In this document: positions 9,074 through 19,300 of the stretch, one piece after another
Layout of the letters: each line of letters starts with the position of its first letter
Position numbering within the stretch: the stretch's first letter is position 1
DNA from: Lachnospiraceae bacterium RM5
GTDB taxonomy: Bacteria > Bacillota > Clostridia > Lachnospirales > Lachnospiraceae
Reading direction: 5' to 3'
NCBI GenBank assembly: GCA_900110975.1
Contig: FOFK01000005.1
Location: 71,595 to 135,594, forward strand
DNA: 64,000 nucleotides
The notes under the pieces: model-generated
Databases searched by the model: none
The model's input: the letters and a program-made list of their open reading frames with translations, nothing else
Told to the model about the DNA's origin: nothing
Position numbers and translations under genes: made by a program

Positions 9074-10711
9074 ATGATTAGTGCAAATAATATTACCTTA
9101 AGAATAGGTAAAAAAGCTTTATTTGAAGATGTTAACATTAAATTTACAGAAGGTAACTGCTACGGCCTTATTGGTGCAAATGGTGCCGGAAAGTCTACTT
9201 TTTTAAAGATTCTTTCAGGTGAACTTGATTCTACTAATGGTGAAATCGTTATAACACCGGGTCAGAGACTTTCTTTCTTAAAACAGAATCACTTTGAATA
9301 TGATGAATATCCAGTCCTTGATACAGTAATCATGGGTAATGCCAGATTATATCAGATAATGAAGGAAAAGGAAGCTATCTACGCAAAAGAAGATTTTAGC
9401 GAAGAAGATGGTATTAAAGCCGGAAAATTAGAAGAAGAATTCGCAACCTTAAACGGTTGGGAAGCAGAATCTGACGCAGCAATGCTTCTTAATGGTCTTG
9501 GTATTGATACAGAGCTTCATTATAAATATATGAAAGAATTAAAAGGTGCTGAAAAGGTTAAAGTTTTACTTGCCCAGGCTTTATTTGGTAACCCTGACAT
9601 TTTATTATTGGACGAACCTACAAACCACTTAGACCTTGATGCTATTGCCTGGCTTGAAGAATTCCTTATCAACTTTGATAATACAGTTATTGTAGTTTCC
9701 CATGACAGATACTTCCTTAACAAGGTTTGTACACAGATTGCCGATATCGACTACGGAAAAATCCAGTTATATGCAGGAAACTATGACTTCTGGTATGAAT
9801 CAAGCCAATTACTTATCAAACAGATGAAAGAAGCAAACAAAAAGAAAGAAGAAAAAATCAAAGAATTACAGGAATTTATCCAGCGATTCAGTGCTAATGC
9901 TTCTAAATCAAAACAGGCTACTTCAAGAAAGAGAGCCCTTGAAAAAATCGAACTTGATGAAATTAAACCATCAAGCAGAAAATATCCATATATTGATTTC
10001 AGACCAAACAGAGAAATCGGTAACGAAGTTCTTACAGTTGAGAATCTTTCAAAAACTATTGATGGCGTAAAAATTTTAGATGATATTTCCTTTACAATCG
10101 GTAGAGAAGATAAAGTTGCTTTCGTTGGTGGAAACGAACTTGCAAAAACAACTTTATTTAAAATTATAACAGGTGAGATGGAACCTGATGAAGGTTCTTA
10201 TAAATGGGGCGTTACAACATCCCAGAGTTACTTCCCTAAGGATAATTCAAAAGAATTTGATAATGACTTTACTATCGTTGACTGGCTTACACAATATTCT
10301 GAAATAAAAGACGTAAGCTACGTAAGAGGATTCCTTGGCAGAATGCTTTTCGCAGGCGATGACGGTGTTAAGAAAGTTAAAGTATTATCCGGTGGTGAAA
10401 AAGTAAGATGTATGCTTTCAAAAATGATGATTAGTGGCTCAAATGTTCTTATTCTTGATGAACCTACAGACCACCTTGATATGGAAAGTATCACAGCATT
10501 AAACACTGGTCTTACTAAATTCAGTGGCGTAATCCTCTTTTCTTCAAGAGATCATCAGATTGTACAGACTACTGCTAACCGTATTATGGAAATAGTTGGT
10601 GGAAAACTTATTGATAAGATTACAACATACGATGAATATCTTGAAAGTGATGAAATGGCCAGAAAACGTTCTGTATATTCAGCTACTGAAGATGAAGAAA
10701 ATGATGATTAA
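9074..10711 (+). CDS. ABC-F family ATPase, YbiT-like
   Basis: 545 residues with two ATP-binding cassettes and no membrane spans, so a soluble ribosome-associated ABC-F protein rather than a transporter. Cassette 1 has Walker A GANGAGKST (about 34-42) and Walker B LLLDEPTNHLDL. Cassette 2 has the atypical Walker A GGNELAKTT and LILDEPTDHLDM, a variation seen in YbiT-type proteins. The first signature reads LKGAE instead of LSGGE, while the second is normal (LSGGE). The lysine-rich linker at about 255-300 is the usual interdomain P-site tip. It stands alone, with GAGGT upstream and a terminator downstream. Resistance versus housekeeping function cannot be decided. Confidence 0.92.
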   Translation: MISANNITLRIGKKALFEDVNIKFTEGNCYGLIGANGAGKSTFLKILSGELDSTNGEIVITPGQRLSFLKQNHFEYDEYPVLDTVIMGNARLYQIMKEKEAIYAKEDFSEEDGIKAGKLEEEFATLNGWEAESDAAMLLNGLGIDTELHYKYMKELKGAEKVKVLLAQALFGNPDILLLDEPTNHLDLDAIAWLEEFLINFDNTVIVVSHDRYFLNKVCTQIADIDYGKIQLYAGNYDFWYESSQLLIKQMKEANKKKEEKIKELQEFIQRFSANASKSKQATSRKRALEKIELDEIKPSSRKYPYIDFRPNREIGNEVLTVENLSKTIDGVKILDDISFTIGREDKVAFVGGNELAKTTLFKIITGEMEPDEGSYKWGVTTSQSYFPKDNSKEFDNDFTIVDWLTQYSEIKDVSYVRGFLGRMLFAGDDGVKKVKVLSGGEKVRCMLSKMMISGSNVLILDEPTDHLDMESITALNTGLTKFSGVILFSSRDHQIVQTTANRIMEIVGGKLIDKITTYDEYLESDEMARKRSVYSATEDEENDD

Positions 10712-10747
10712 ATCTAAATATTTGCTGTTTATGTTTTAAATTTAAAA

Positions 10748-10792
10748 ATGCCTTTTATAAACATTCTATTGTTTGTAAAAGGCATTAGTTTA
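10748..10792 (+). terminator. terminator of the ABC-F gene
   Basis: ATGCCTTTTATAAAC (10748-10762), an eight-base loop and GTTTGTAAAAGGCAT (10771-10785) form a 15-bp stem with one mismatch or wobble, followed by AGTTT. It begins 36 bases after the stop codon. Confidence 0.75.
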
Positions 10793-10813
10793 AATTATGA
10801 TTACATATAAAAA

Positions 10814-10924
10814 GGTGTCAAAAAAGTGCTGCGCACTTTACTTTGATAAAAAAGCACCGCTATATTCAAGTAAACTTGATATAGCGGTATTTTTCATCAA
10901 AACCTGCAAGCAGGTTTTGACACC
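10814..10924. repeat. 111-bp multi-arm palindrome (cruciform-like element)
   Basis: The outer stem GGTGTCAAAA (10814-10823) pairs with TTTTGACACC (10915-10924). Inside are AAAGTGC-TGC-GCACTTT, a long hairpin built on CCGCTATATTCAAG...CTTGATATAGCGG flanked by TTTGATAAAAA...TTTTTCATCAAA, and AACCTGC-AAG-CAGGTT. The order (short hairpin, long hairpin, short hairpin within an outer stem) is the same as at 8754-8924, although the sequences differ. It fills most of the 307-base gap between the ABC-F gene and topA; the rest (10925-11018) is A/T-rich with nothing recognised. Possible MITE-like element. Confidence 0.8.
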
Positions 10925-11018
10925 TGGTATAATTAAAATTAATAAGAGTTATTTAAATTCAACAAAAAAATTTATAAATATAATTTAACAATAATCCTTG
11001 AGATATAATCACATTTTC

Positions 11019-13106
11019 CTATGCTTCATTTTCTTTTGGAGCATATTCTTCATTATAACCGCATTCATTGTCTGAGCATACGGCTTTATTTCCCTTTTGA
11101 ATCATATATGAATTACATTTAGGACATTTTTTGTTAAGTGGTTTCTGCCAAGAAATAAATTCACATTCCGGATTATTTTCACATCCATAATATCTTCTAC
11201 CCTTCTTAGACATCTTAATAACCACTTCTCCATTACATTTTGGACAATGTACACCTGTTTTTTCAAAATATGTCTTTGTATTCTTACAATCTGGGAATCC
11301 TGGACATGCAAGGAATTTTCCATGTGGGCCAAATTTAACAACCATATTTTTCCCACATTTATCGCATATAATATCTGTTACTTCATCTTCAATATCAATA
11401 TGCTCTAATGTTTCTTCTGCATGCTTAACAGCCTCTGCAAGGTCAGGATAGAAGTTTCTGATAACAACCTTCCACATAATTGTTCCATCTTCAACACTAT
11501 CAAGAAGTGACTCAAGATTAGCAGTAAAACTAAGATCCACAATAGCAGGGAATGATTTTTTCATAACCTCATTTACAGCACTACCAAGTTCAGTAACATA
11601 TAAATTCTTATTTTCCTTAACAATATATCTTCTTGCAAGAATTGTAGAAATTGTAGGCGCATATGTACTTGGTCTTCCAATACCCTTTTCTTCCATCGCT
11701 TTAACTAAAGCTGCTTCTGTAAAGTGGGCAGGTGGCTGGGTAAAATGCTGTTTTTCCACAGTCTCAACAAGTTCAAGCTTTGTATCTAAATCAATATTCT
11801 TAATTGATGCACTCTTTGATTTTTCTTCTTTACTATCATCATCTGTATACACTGACATAAATCCATCAAAATCAAGCTTTGATGATGATGCGCTAAAATT
11901 ATATCCATTACAATTTATCTGAATAGACTTTGTCTCATATTTTGCATTACTCATTCTGCTGGCAACAAATCTCTTCCATATGAGCTGATAAAGTCTGAAC
12001 TGATCTCTTGATAAATATTCTTTTATCTGAACTGGAGAAAATTCAACATATGTAGGTCTGATTGCTTCATGAGCATCCTGTATCTTTTTCTCATTCTTTT
12101 TATCTTTTGCACTGGTTGTAAGGTATTCTTCACCAAATTTATCTTTAATATAATCTCTAGCCATCTTATCAGCTTCTTCAGATACTCTGGTAGAATCTGT
12201 TCTTAAATAAGAAATAAGACCAACAAGACCCTGATTTTTAATCTCTATACCTTCATATAACTGCTGTGCAATCTGCATAGTCTTTCTTGTTGAAAAATTA
12301 AGTGTTTTTGAAGCTTCCTGCTGCAAAGTAGATGTTGTAAAAGGAAGAGGTGCTTTCTTTATTCTTTCACCATTTTTTATATCCTTTATAACATACTCTT
12401 TTCCATCAATTTCAGAAAGAATCTTATCCATCTCAGCCTTGGATTTAATATCTATTTTCTTTCCATTAAGTCCTGTTAATTTTGCACTGATAGGCTTTTT
12501 ATGACCCTTAGGTAATAAAAGAGCCTCCATAGACCAATATTCTTCCTGAATAAAAGCATTTATTTCATCTTCTCTGTCACAAATCATTCTAAGTGTAACA
12601 GACTGAACTCTACCTGCACTAAGTCCTCTTTTAATTTTTCTCCATAATAAAGGACTAATTGTATAACCAACCATTCTGTCAAGTATTCTTCTTGTTTGCT
12701 GTGAATCAACAAGATTCATATCTATATCTCTTGGTTTTTTCAATGATTCTTTAATAGCAGTCTTTGTAATTTCATTAAATGTAATTCTTTTCATTTTCTT
12801 ATCTTCCACATTCAATGAATTAGCAAGATGCCATGAAATAGCCTCTCCTTCACGGTCAGGGTCAGTTGCAAGATATATTTTACTTGCTTTTTTAGCTAAT
12901 TTTCTTAATTCTTTAAGCTTTTCTCCCTTTCCTCTTATTGTTATATATTTAGGCTCATAATCATTCTCAACATCAACCCCCATTGTTGACTTAGGAAGAT
13001 CTCTTACGTGTCCATTTGAAGCAACAACGCTATAATTTGAACCAAGAAATTTCTCAATAGTCTTTACCTTAGTAGGAGACTCCACAATAACTAAATACTT
13101 AGACAT
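11019..13106 (-). CDS. topA: DNA topoisomerase I (type IA)
   Basis: 695 residues; relaxes negative supercoils through a transient 5'-phosphotyrosine. The N-terminal Toprim domain has VESPTK and the acidic motif DPDREG (82-87). The catalytic tyrosine is Y300 in SYLRTDSTR. The C-terminus carries three four-cysteine zinc-ribbon modules (CDKCGKNM..., CPKCNGEV..., CPKCNSYM...). GAAGGA seven bases before the ATG fixes the start. It is last in the order comM-dprA-topA, which is common in this bacterial group. Confidence 0.98.
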   Translation of the reverse strand: MSKYLVIVESPTKVKTIEKFLGSNYSVVASNGHVRDLPKSTMGVDVENDYEPKYITIRGKGEKLKELRKLAKKASKIYLATDPDREGEAISWHLANSLNVEDKKMKRITFNEITKTAIKESLKKPRDIDMNLVDSQQTRRILDRMVGYTISPLLWRKIKRGLSAGRVQSVTLRMICDREDEINAFIQEEYWSMEALLLPKGHKKPISAKLTGLNGKKIDIKSKAEMDKILSEIDGKEYVIKDIKNGERIKKAPLPFTTSTLQQEASKTLNFSTRKTMQIAQQLYEGIEIKNQGLVGLISYLRTDSTRVSEEADKMARDYIKDKFGEEYLTTSAKDKKNEKKIQDAHEAIRPTYVEFSPVQIKEYLSRDQFRLYQLIWKRFVASRMSNAKYETKSIQINCNGYNFSASSSKLDFDGFMSVYTDDDSKEEKSKSASIKNIDLDTKLELVETVEKQHFTQPPAHFTEAALVKAMEEKGIGRPSTYAPTISTILARRYIVKENKNLYVTELGSAVNEVMKKSFPAIVDLSFTANLESLLDSVEDGTIMWKVVIRNFYPDLAEAVKHAEETLEHIDIEDEVTDIICDKCGKNMVVKFGPHGKFLACPGFPDCKNTKTYFEKTGVHCPKCNGEVVIKMSKKGRRYYGCENNPECEFISWQKPLNKKCPKCNSYMIQKGNKAVCSDNECGYNEEYAPKENEA

Positions 13107-13121
13107 GAATATATCCTTCTT

Positions 13122-14252
13122 TCATAAAAGCTTTTTCACATAATTATTTTTAGATGGTTCTTCAATCAACCCCATCATCTGTAATTTTATCAATCCCTGA
13201 ATAACTTCCTCAATATCTTTGCCAGTTTCAAAAGCAATCAAAGATGCACTTTTAGGAACTAAATCTACACAACTATACAACGATTCAATTTCTTTTTCAA
13301 GTCTTAAGTTGTTTTTTTTATCAGAAAAGCCTTTATTTTTATCAAAAGATTTATCAGAATATATTATTTCTAACGTATCTAAAATATCATTTACAGATGT
13401 TATTATACCTCCTCCATCTCTTATTATCTTATTACATCCCTTGCTTAAATTATCAGATATCCTTCCCGGTACAGCCATAACATCCTTTCCCTGTTCAATT
13501 GCATAATTAACTGTTATAAGCGAACCACTCTTTTCTTTTGCCTCAACCACAACAATTATATCTGCAAGTCCGCTTATTATTCTGTTTCTTAAAGGAAAAC
13601 GCCATGCACATGGCTCTGATTTAACAGGATATTCAGATATAATACATCCCATTCTTTTTATCTGCTCATAAATATTTATATTTTCCCTTGGATAACAAAT
13701 ATCCACCCCACATCCCATAACTGCTATTGGAGTGCCTCCTGCATCAATACAACCAGAAAGCCCTGCACCATCAACACCTCTTGCCAGTCCACTTATAATA
13801 TTTACATTATGTGTACTAAGCTCAAATCCAATTTTTTTTGCAACATTCAGCCCATAAGTTGAACAATTCCTTGCTCCAACTATTGCTACTACCGGTGCAT
13901 CAAAATCAATCCTTTTTCCTTTGAAATATAAAGCAATTGGATAATCAGAAATATTTTTTAGTTTTAAAGGGTAAATTTTATTAAATGAACTAACGAATTC
14001 TATTCCCATTTTTTTCATTAAATCAAATTCTTTTAAAACATCATCTAAATTCTTTGATTTAAAAAATGGTTCAATAAATTTTTCATCGAGGTTATGTTTT
14101 TCAAAAAATTCTTTTATTTTGGGTAGCTCCAAATAAAAAATTTCTTTTGGAGAGTAATAATTTGAAATTAATTTTATAATCCCTGATTTTTTCAATCCGC
14201 TTTTATTCAAAAGCCAATAGCAATATACATCCTCTGTTAACCCTATACTAAT
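13122..14252 (-). CDS. dprA: DNA-processing protein DprA (probable AUU or AUA start)
   Basis: Loads RecA on incoming single-stranded DNA in transformation. The extended Rossmann fold is clear: VGARNCSTYG, SGLARGVDGAG, GTPIAVMGCGVD, SEYP and ALRNR-like FPLRNRIISGL, with a C-terminal winged-helix-like region. The first canonical start in frame is a TTG at 14210 with no ribosome binding site. Homology (VYCYWLLN, the usual DprA beginning) continues upstream of it. The only ribosome binding site, GGAGG at 14256-14260, is followed in frame by ATT (14252, 3-base spacing) and ATA (14246, 9-base spacing), so a rare start codon is likely. I place the start at 14252. Confidence 0.85.
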   Translation of the reverse strand: MSIGLTEDVYCYWLLNKSGLKKSGIIKLISNYYSPKEIFYLELPKIKEFFEKHNLDEKFIEPFFKSKNLDDVLKEFDLMKKMGIEFVSSFNKIYPLKLKNISDYPIALYFKGKRIDFDAPVVAIVGARNCSTYGLNVAKKIGFELSTHNVNIISGLARGVDGAGLSGCIDAGGTPIAVMGCGVDICYPRENINIYEQIKRMGCIISEYPVKSEPCAWRFPLRNRIISGLADIIVVVEAKEKSGSLITVNYAIEQGKDVMAVPGRISDNLSKGCNKIIRDGGGIITSVNDILDTLEIIYSDKSFDKNKGFSDKKNNLRLEKEIESLYSCVDLVPKSASLIAFETGKDIEEVIQGLIKLQMMGLIEEPSKNNYVKKLL

Positions 14253-14279
14253 TCGCCTCCACTAATTATATTTTTATAA

Positions 14280-15998
14280 TTATATTGTTAATCTGTAAGC
14301 TAGAGCTTTAATTAAATGTCTGACTTCTATACTTTCTGATTCTTCAATATCAGCAATAGTCCTTGAAACTTTAATTACCTTATAATATCCCCTCATAGTT
14401 AAACCAAACTTAACATAAGCATCCATCATAAAATCTTTCTCTGCTTTGCCTAAATAACAATATTTTCTTATTTCATCCATCGTCAAATTTGCATTCTTCT
14501 TATTTCCCTGTCTTTTCTTTGCAAAATCACATCCTTTTTTTACCAATTTTTTCATGTCGTATGTCGATAAAACCCTATACCCATTCAATTTATTAATTTT
14601 TTCAGATTCTTTAATTTTGCTAATATTGTTATAGCTCTCACTTTCACTAACATAAGAAATGAATTCTTCTGAAACCCTTGAAACTTCAACAGAAATATCC
14701 ATCCTGTCTAAAATAGGACCACTTACTTTACCAAAGTACCTTTTTATCTCATTCTCGGTACAATTACATCTGCTCCTGTCAGGATAATATCCGCATTTAC
14801 ATGGATTAGTTGCAGCAACTACAAGACAATCCGCAGGAAATACATAATCTCCGCTTAATCTATGGATTTTAATAGATTTCTCTTCTAACGGCTGTCTTAA
14901 ACCATCAAGCACATTACTTTGAAATTCCGTAAGTTCATCTAAGAATAATACCCCTTTATTTGCAATGGTTATAGCACCCGGTACGACAAATTTACCTCCA
15001 CCAATAAGTGATGGCAGTGTAATAGAATGATGAGGTGCATAAAATGGCCTTTTCTTAACAAGCCTGCCATTTTTCAATAAACCACAAATACTATGAACAT
15101 TTGATACCTCTATACTCTCTTCTTCGGACATTTCATCCATAATAGAACTAATTCCCCTGGCTAAAATAGATTTTCCACTTCCGGGAGGACCTATCATAAA
15201 TAAGTTATGCCACCCACATGCAGCATAAACGCATGCATATTTTGCAGCTTCCTGACCAAAAATGTCTTTATAATCCACACAGACATTGTCACTTTCATTA
15301 TTTACAATAGTTGAATCATCAATATTATTAATGTTTATATTACTATTCTTATTATTATTTGATTTTATATTTGTATTATTACCTGAATTATTATATATTT
15401 TTTTGGAAATGGAATTAAAATTAGAATTAGTACTATTTGTTGAATAATCATCCCCTCTTATCTTATCAATATGTTCCTTATTTTCAGAATTATTATCAAA
15501 ATACTCTTTTAAAAAATTCAAATTGCAAATTGGAATTATCTTTATCCCCTTTACAAGACGTGCCTCCCTATAATTTTCATCTGACAATACAACATATTTA
15601 TAACCCATGTTTTTAGCATTATTTACCAGTGGCAAAATGCCATTTATGCCTTTGATACTCCCATCTAGTCTGAGTTCTCCAATAAAAATGTACTCTGAAA
15701 TGTCTTCAATCTTAAGTTCATTCGTTGCGTTAAGTATAGCGACTGCTATTGCAAGATCAAAACCTGTACCTTCCTTATGTTCATTTGCCGGTGAAAAACT
15801 AATGGTAACCCTGGACGGCGGTATGTTATTACCAGAATTCTTAAGAGCCGTCCTGACCCTTTCTTTAGATTCCTTTACTTCAGAAGATAAAAGTCCAACC
15901 ATATTAATAACCGGAATCCCATTTGTAATATCAACCTCAATGCAAACTACATAAGGTTCAATCCCTCTTATAGCCTCACTATACACCCTCGAATAAAT
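14280..15998 (-). CDS. comM: ComM/YifB family AAA+ ATPase (Mg-chelatase-like), probable AUU start
   Basis: ComM is a hexameric helicase that promotes branch migration during transformation. From the proposed start the protein is 572 residues: an N-terminal Lon-S16-like domain (YSRVYSEAIRGIEPYVV...), Walker A GPPGSGKS at about 270-277, an AAA+ core (LFLDELTEF, ATNPCKCGYYP) and a C-terminal Mg-chelatase domain. An asparagine/serine-rich stretch (about 184-238) is inserted before the AAA+ domain. The upstream ATG at 16040 lies between the -35 and -10 of a consensus promoter and cannot be in that transcript. GGAGGGG (16004-16010) is followed at ideal distance by ATT at 15998, which gives the usual ComM N-terminus. 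If the ATG were used, the gene would be 14280-16040. Confidence 0.88.
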   Translation of the reverse strand: MYSRVYSEAIRGIEPYVVCIEVDITNGIPVINMVGLLSSEVKESKERVRTALKNSGNNIPPSRVTISFSPANEHKEGTGFDLAIAVAILNATNELKIEDISEYIFIGELRLDGSIKGINGILPLVNNAKNMGYKYVVLSDENYREARLVKGIKIIPICNLNFLKEYFDNNSENKEHIDKIRGDDYSTNSTNSNFNSISKKIYNNSGNNTNIKSNNNKNSNININNIDDSTIVNNESDNVCVDYKDIFGQEAAKYACVYAACGWHNLFMIGPPGSGKSILARGISSIMDEMSEEESIEVSNVHSICGLLKNGRLVKKRPFYAPHHSITLPSLIGGGKFVVPGAITIANKGVLFLDELTEFQSNVLDGLRQPLEEKSIKIHRLSGDYVFPADCLVVAATNPCKCGYYPDRSRCNCTENEIKRYFGKVSGPILDRMDISVEVSRVSEEFISYVSESESYNNISKIKESEKINKLNGYRVLSTYDMKKLVKKGCDFAKKRQGNKKNANLTMDEIRKYCYLGKAEKDFMMDAYVKFGLTMRGYYKVIKVSRTIADIEESESIEVRHLIKALAYRLTI

Positions 15999-16030
15999 AA
16001 TATCCCCTCCTTTATTTTTAATGCAAATAC

Positions 16031-16059
16031 ATAATAACACTTATTTTTAGTGATGTCAA
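16031..16059 (-). promoter_or_regulatory. consensus promoter of the comM-dprA-topA operon
   Basis: On the minus strand TTGACA (16059-16054), a 17-base spacer and TATTAT (16036-16031) form an almost perfect sigma-A promoter. Transcription would begin near 16024, giving a short leader with GGAGGGG. The spacer holds a small inverted repeat, CACTAAAAATAAGTG, which could be an operator. Confidence 0.75.
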
Positions 16060-16303
16060 TATAAAAAATATTTATTTTTATAAATTTATTTTTTATTATT
16101 ATGATAATTTATTTCTTTTTTATTTAAATTTAGTTCCTCTTATTTCCTATTTAAACAATTTATATTATATTTTAGAAACTAATTAATTATAATAAGTTTT
16201 TATTTTATTATATATTTATATTATCATAGTTTTGTAGATATATATTAATATTTATTACAGTTCATTTATAATAAAAAATATAAAGTTCAAAACAGAGAAA
16301 TAC
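16060..16303. other. A/T-rich gap with no recognised feature
   Basis: Very A/T-rich sequence between the comM promoter and the terminator of the pilus operon. No open frame, hairpin or repeat stands out. Together with its flanking promoter and terminator it makes the 16041-16382 gap. Confidence 0.6.
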
Positions 16304-16333
16304 AAAAAAAAGAGACGATAGCAATCTATCGTC
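16304..16333 (-). terminator. terminator of the pilus operon
   Basis: On the minus strand GACGATAG-ATTG-CTATCGTC (16333-16314) is followed by TCTTTTTTTT (down to about 16304). It lies about 50 bases after the last gene of the operon. Confidence 0.9.
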
Positions 16334-16382
16334 CCTTTTCATTACATGTAGTTTATTTTTACAAAGTTTTTTTTGTATTTTA

Positions 16383-19300
16383 TTAATTCAAGTTAAATAA
16401 TGAAGAACCAAGTTTAGCATTTATTGTAAACGAATTACTTACAACCATCTGTGATGATCTGTCACCTGGTACATTATCTGATACAACAATATAAATCTTT
16501 GCACCATATAAGTCGCTAGGATCAAGTCCAAATGCGGCTGCATACGCGTTCTTATTAATAAGGAATCCTGATTTCTTTCTATTAACAAGAGATAAACCAT
16601 CAAGATTATATACTGTATTATACGTACCAATATTATCCTTTAATGAAGAATACTTAAGAACAGGCTCTGTTCCTCCATATGTAACTTCACCATTATTTAA
16701 TAATACTCTGTCATCCTTATCAATAACAGCAACACCGTTAACAACATCTGAAATAACTCCGTCATCATCAGTATCAACTACAATCTTAATATCAGAATAT
16801 ACACCATTCATAAGAGGTGAATCAATATCTGTTGCAGTAAACTGAACTTCTACCTCTTCATCATCAGTATACATATCTATCTGATTTGATCCATCTGTCA
16901 TTTCATTTGCATTATCGATAGTTATTGTTGGAGCAACGTTACCAAGTTTAACAGCAAAGATAACTGTATTAATAAATAAGTTTAATTCCTGCTGTGAAAT
17001 ACCACCATTATTATGTCCGGCAGATGTAAATGTAACATTACCATTTGTATAAATATAATAGTCATTTATACCATCAGCATCTTTAGCATCATAATAATAT
17101 GTTTTTACGGTACCACTATTTGTACTATTTGAAGATCCTGATAATGTATACCATACTGTTGTATCTTTATCATCCACATTAAGTGCAAGATACTGGTTAT
17201 GAGTTTCATAAGTAGTAAGTGTTCTTGGAATAACATAAGGATAATCAGTAATCTGACCCTGGTTAACCATCTTAACCGTCTTAGTATATGTCCAACCTAC
17301 ACCAGATTTTCTATATCCAGCTGAACCATTATTTGGAGCAAATGGGAAATAATTATTACCATTCTGATAATTTGTTGTTACAGCTTCTGTATATGCTCTA
17401 TAGTCTCTTTGATCTGTACTTGTTAAATATCTTCTTGTATTCTGATATTTAGTACGTGGATTCTCTGAATTATAAATATCACTATCTGATAAAGTAATTC
17501 CAAAATAATCCTGTCCTATTAATTCTCTAAATCCGGCAGTCATATATCTATGGAATAACCAATCAGAACTATCTGCTGGAATATATCCATTTCCTGATGT
17601 AAAGATATTAACTGATGTTGTAAATGAAGTACCATCATGAGTGAATAAGAGTGAATGTCCACCATCAGTTACAAACCACTTCATATCTTCAACAGCCCAG
17701 GCATTTCTAATGTCACCACCTTTTGGTGAATCTCTAAATCCAAATACCAACATATCAAATTTCTTATTAGCATCAAGATTATTAATCACCTCAGGTGCAT
17801 TATTTCCATTACTCTTTATTACTTTAGATGCATATGTATTAAATGTTGTAGCACCAGCCTTACTAAGTGAATATTTATAAATATCTTTAACCTTTAATAA
17901 TGAATTATCATTTGAGAATTTAAATTCACCATTATAAAGTTTTGTCTTGTTATATAGCGTAGTGTTTGCATTCACTTTTTCATTATAGTAATTATTAAGT
18001 GCATCATATGAAATAGGTACAACCCTGATATCATATTCTTCAATATTTGCTTTATCAATTTCTGAAGCAAAATTAATTGTAGTATTCATCGTAGTATTTA
18101 ACTGCATTGCTCCTCCGGATGAATTTGGAGTTACAAGCCATAATACATAAATTTCTTTTCTTTCTGCATTTGGTAAAGCACAGTTTCCTATATAAGAATA
18201 TATAATTCCAGGATTATTCTTGTTGTATGCAACTATCTTCCATATTACATATCCTTCAAGACCCGCAGGCCATTCACCTGTTACTTTTACAGTCTTAGCA
18301 TCATCTGAAACATCAAAATCACAAACCATTTCAAGAGTTGAATTTTCTGCAAATTTACCAATTCCTGATGAATCAACTAAGAATTTAAATTCATAATTTG
18401 AATCAAGATATTCTTTTGTTATACCAGATGTTGTTATGTTGAAATTAATTTCAAATGGAACCGAAGTATCAACTTTACTTCCTGTTGTAACAACATTTTC
18501 CTGTCTTGTTGCTGTATATTGTGTAAAGTTTGTACTTACAAATTCAAATCCGACTCTACCAACTCTCTTGTAAGCAAAACTTAATCCACCTTTTATTCTA
18601 TCTTCTCCCTCAAGATAATCAGGATTATTTGAAGAAGGTGCATTATTTACTGAAACAACACTAGGATATGATCTTCCATCTGCATATAAACCTTCACCAT
18701 ACATATTATATTTAAGATCCATAATTAAATTATACATCTTAGAATTTTTATCTACATATGGCCATTTTGAAGCATCTGATCCTGAATTATTACTTGCATA
18801 CCAATCTGTATCATCACAATAATATAATTCATTTGCAAGTAATACAGGATATCCGGCCTTAACATATTCCTCTAATTCTGTCATTCTATCTATAGTAATA
18901 TCATTACCAACAAGTCTTGATGTTGTTGCCTGATCTTTTCTGACATAATTTGTTGTTTTTCCAGTATAACTCTTAGTATTCCATAAGTTCCAAGATGAAT
19001 TCACAGTATTTCCTGATAAACCATCTGAATATAATGCTTTCCAATCCTGGATTTCAGCAGCATATGTTGCATTAGTATTTGTTCCTTGAGTATAATCAAC
19101 AGCTGCTGTACCGGCAAGATATCTTGTTACGTTATATCTATCACCAATACCTGTATATACAAGACCTTTCATTGAAGTATCATTATATACTGTTCTTCCG
19201 GTATTCTTATCAGCAATCATATAATTACCTTTGTTTACACCGATATAAACCATATCATAAGAATCAGCTATATTATCCTCTAAAGTATCAAATTTCTTAA

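Noticed and set aside
10797-10988. 63-residue reading frame after the ABC-F gene
   Set aside because: It runs through the multi-arm palindrome and has no ribosome binding site.
14187-14231. Tiny leader frame (MYIAIGF) overlapping the TTG of dprA
   Set aside because: Its ATG directly abuts AGAGG with no spacing, and DprA homology extends upstream in the other frame, so a leader peptide is less likely than an upstream rare start.
15999-16040. ATG at 16040 as the start of comM
   Set aside because: It lies inside the promoter spacer, lacks a ribosome binding site and adds residues not typical of ComM.
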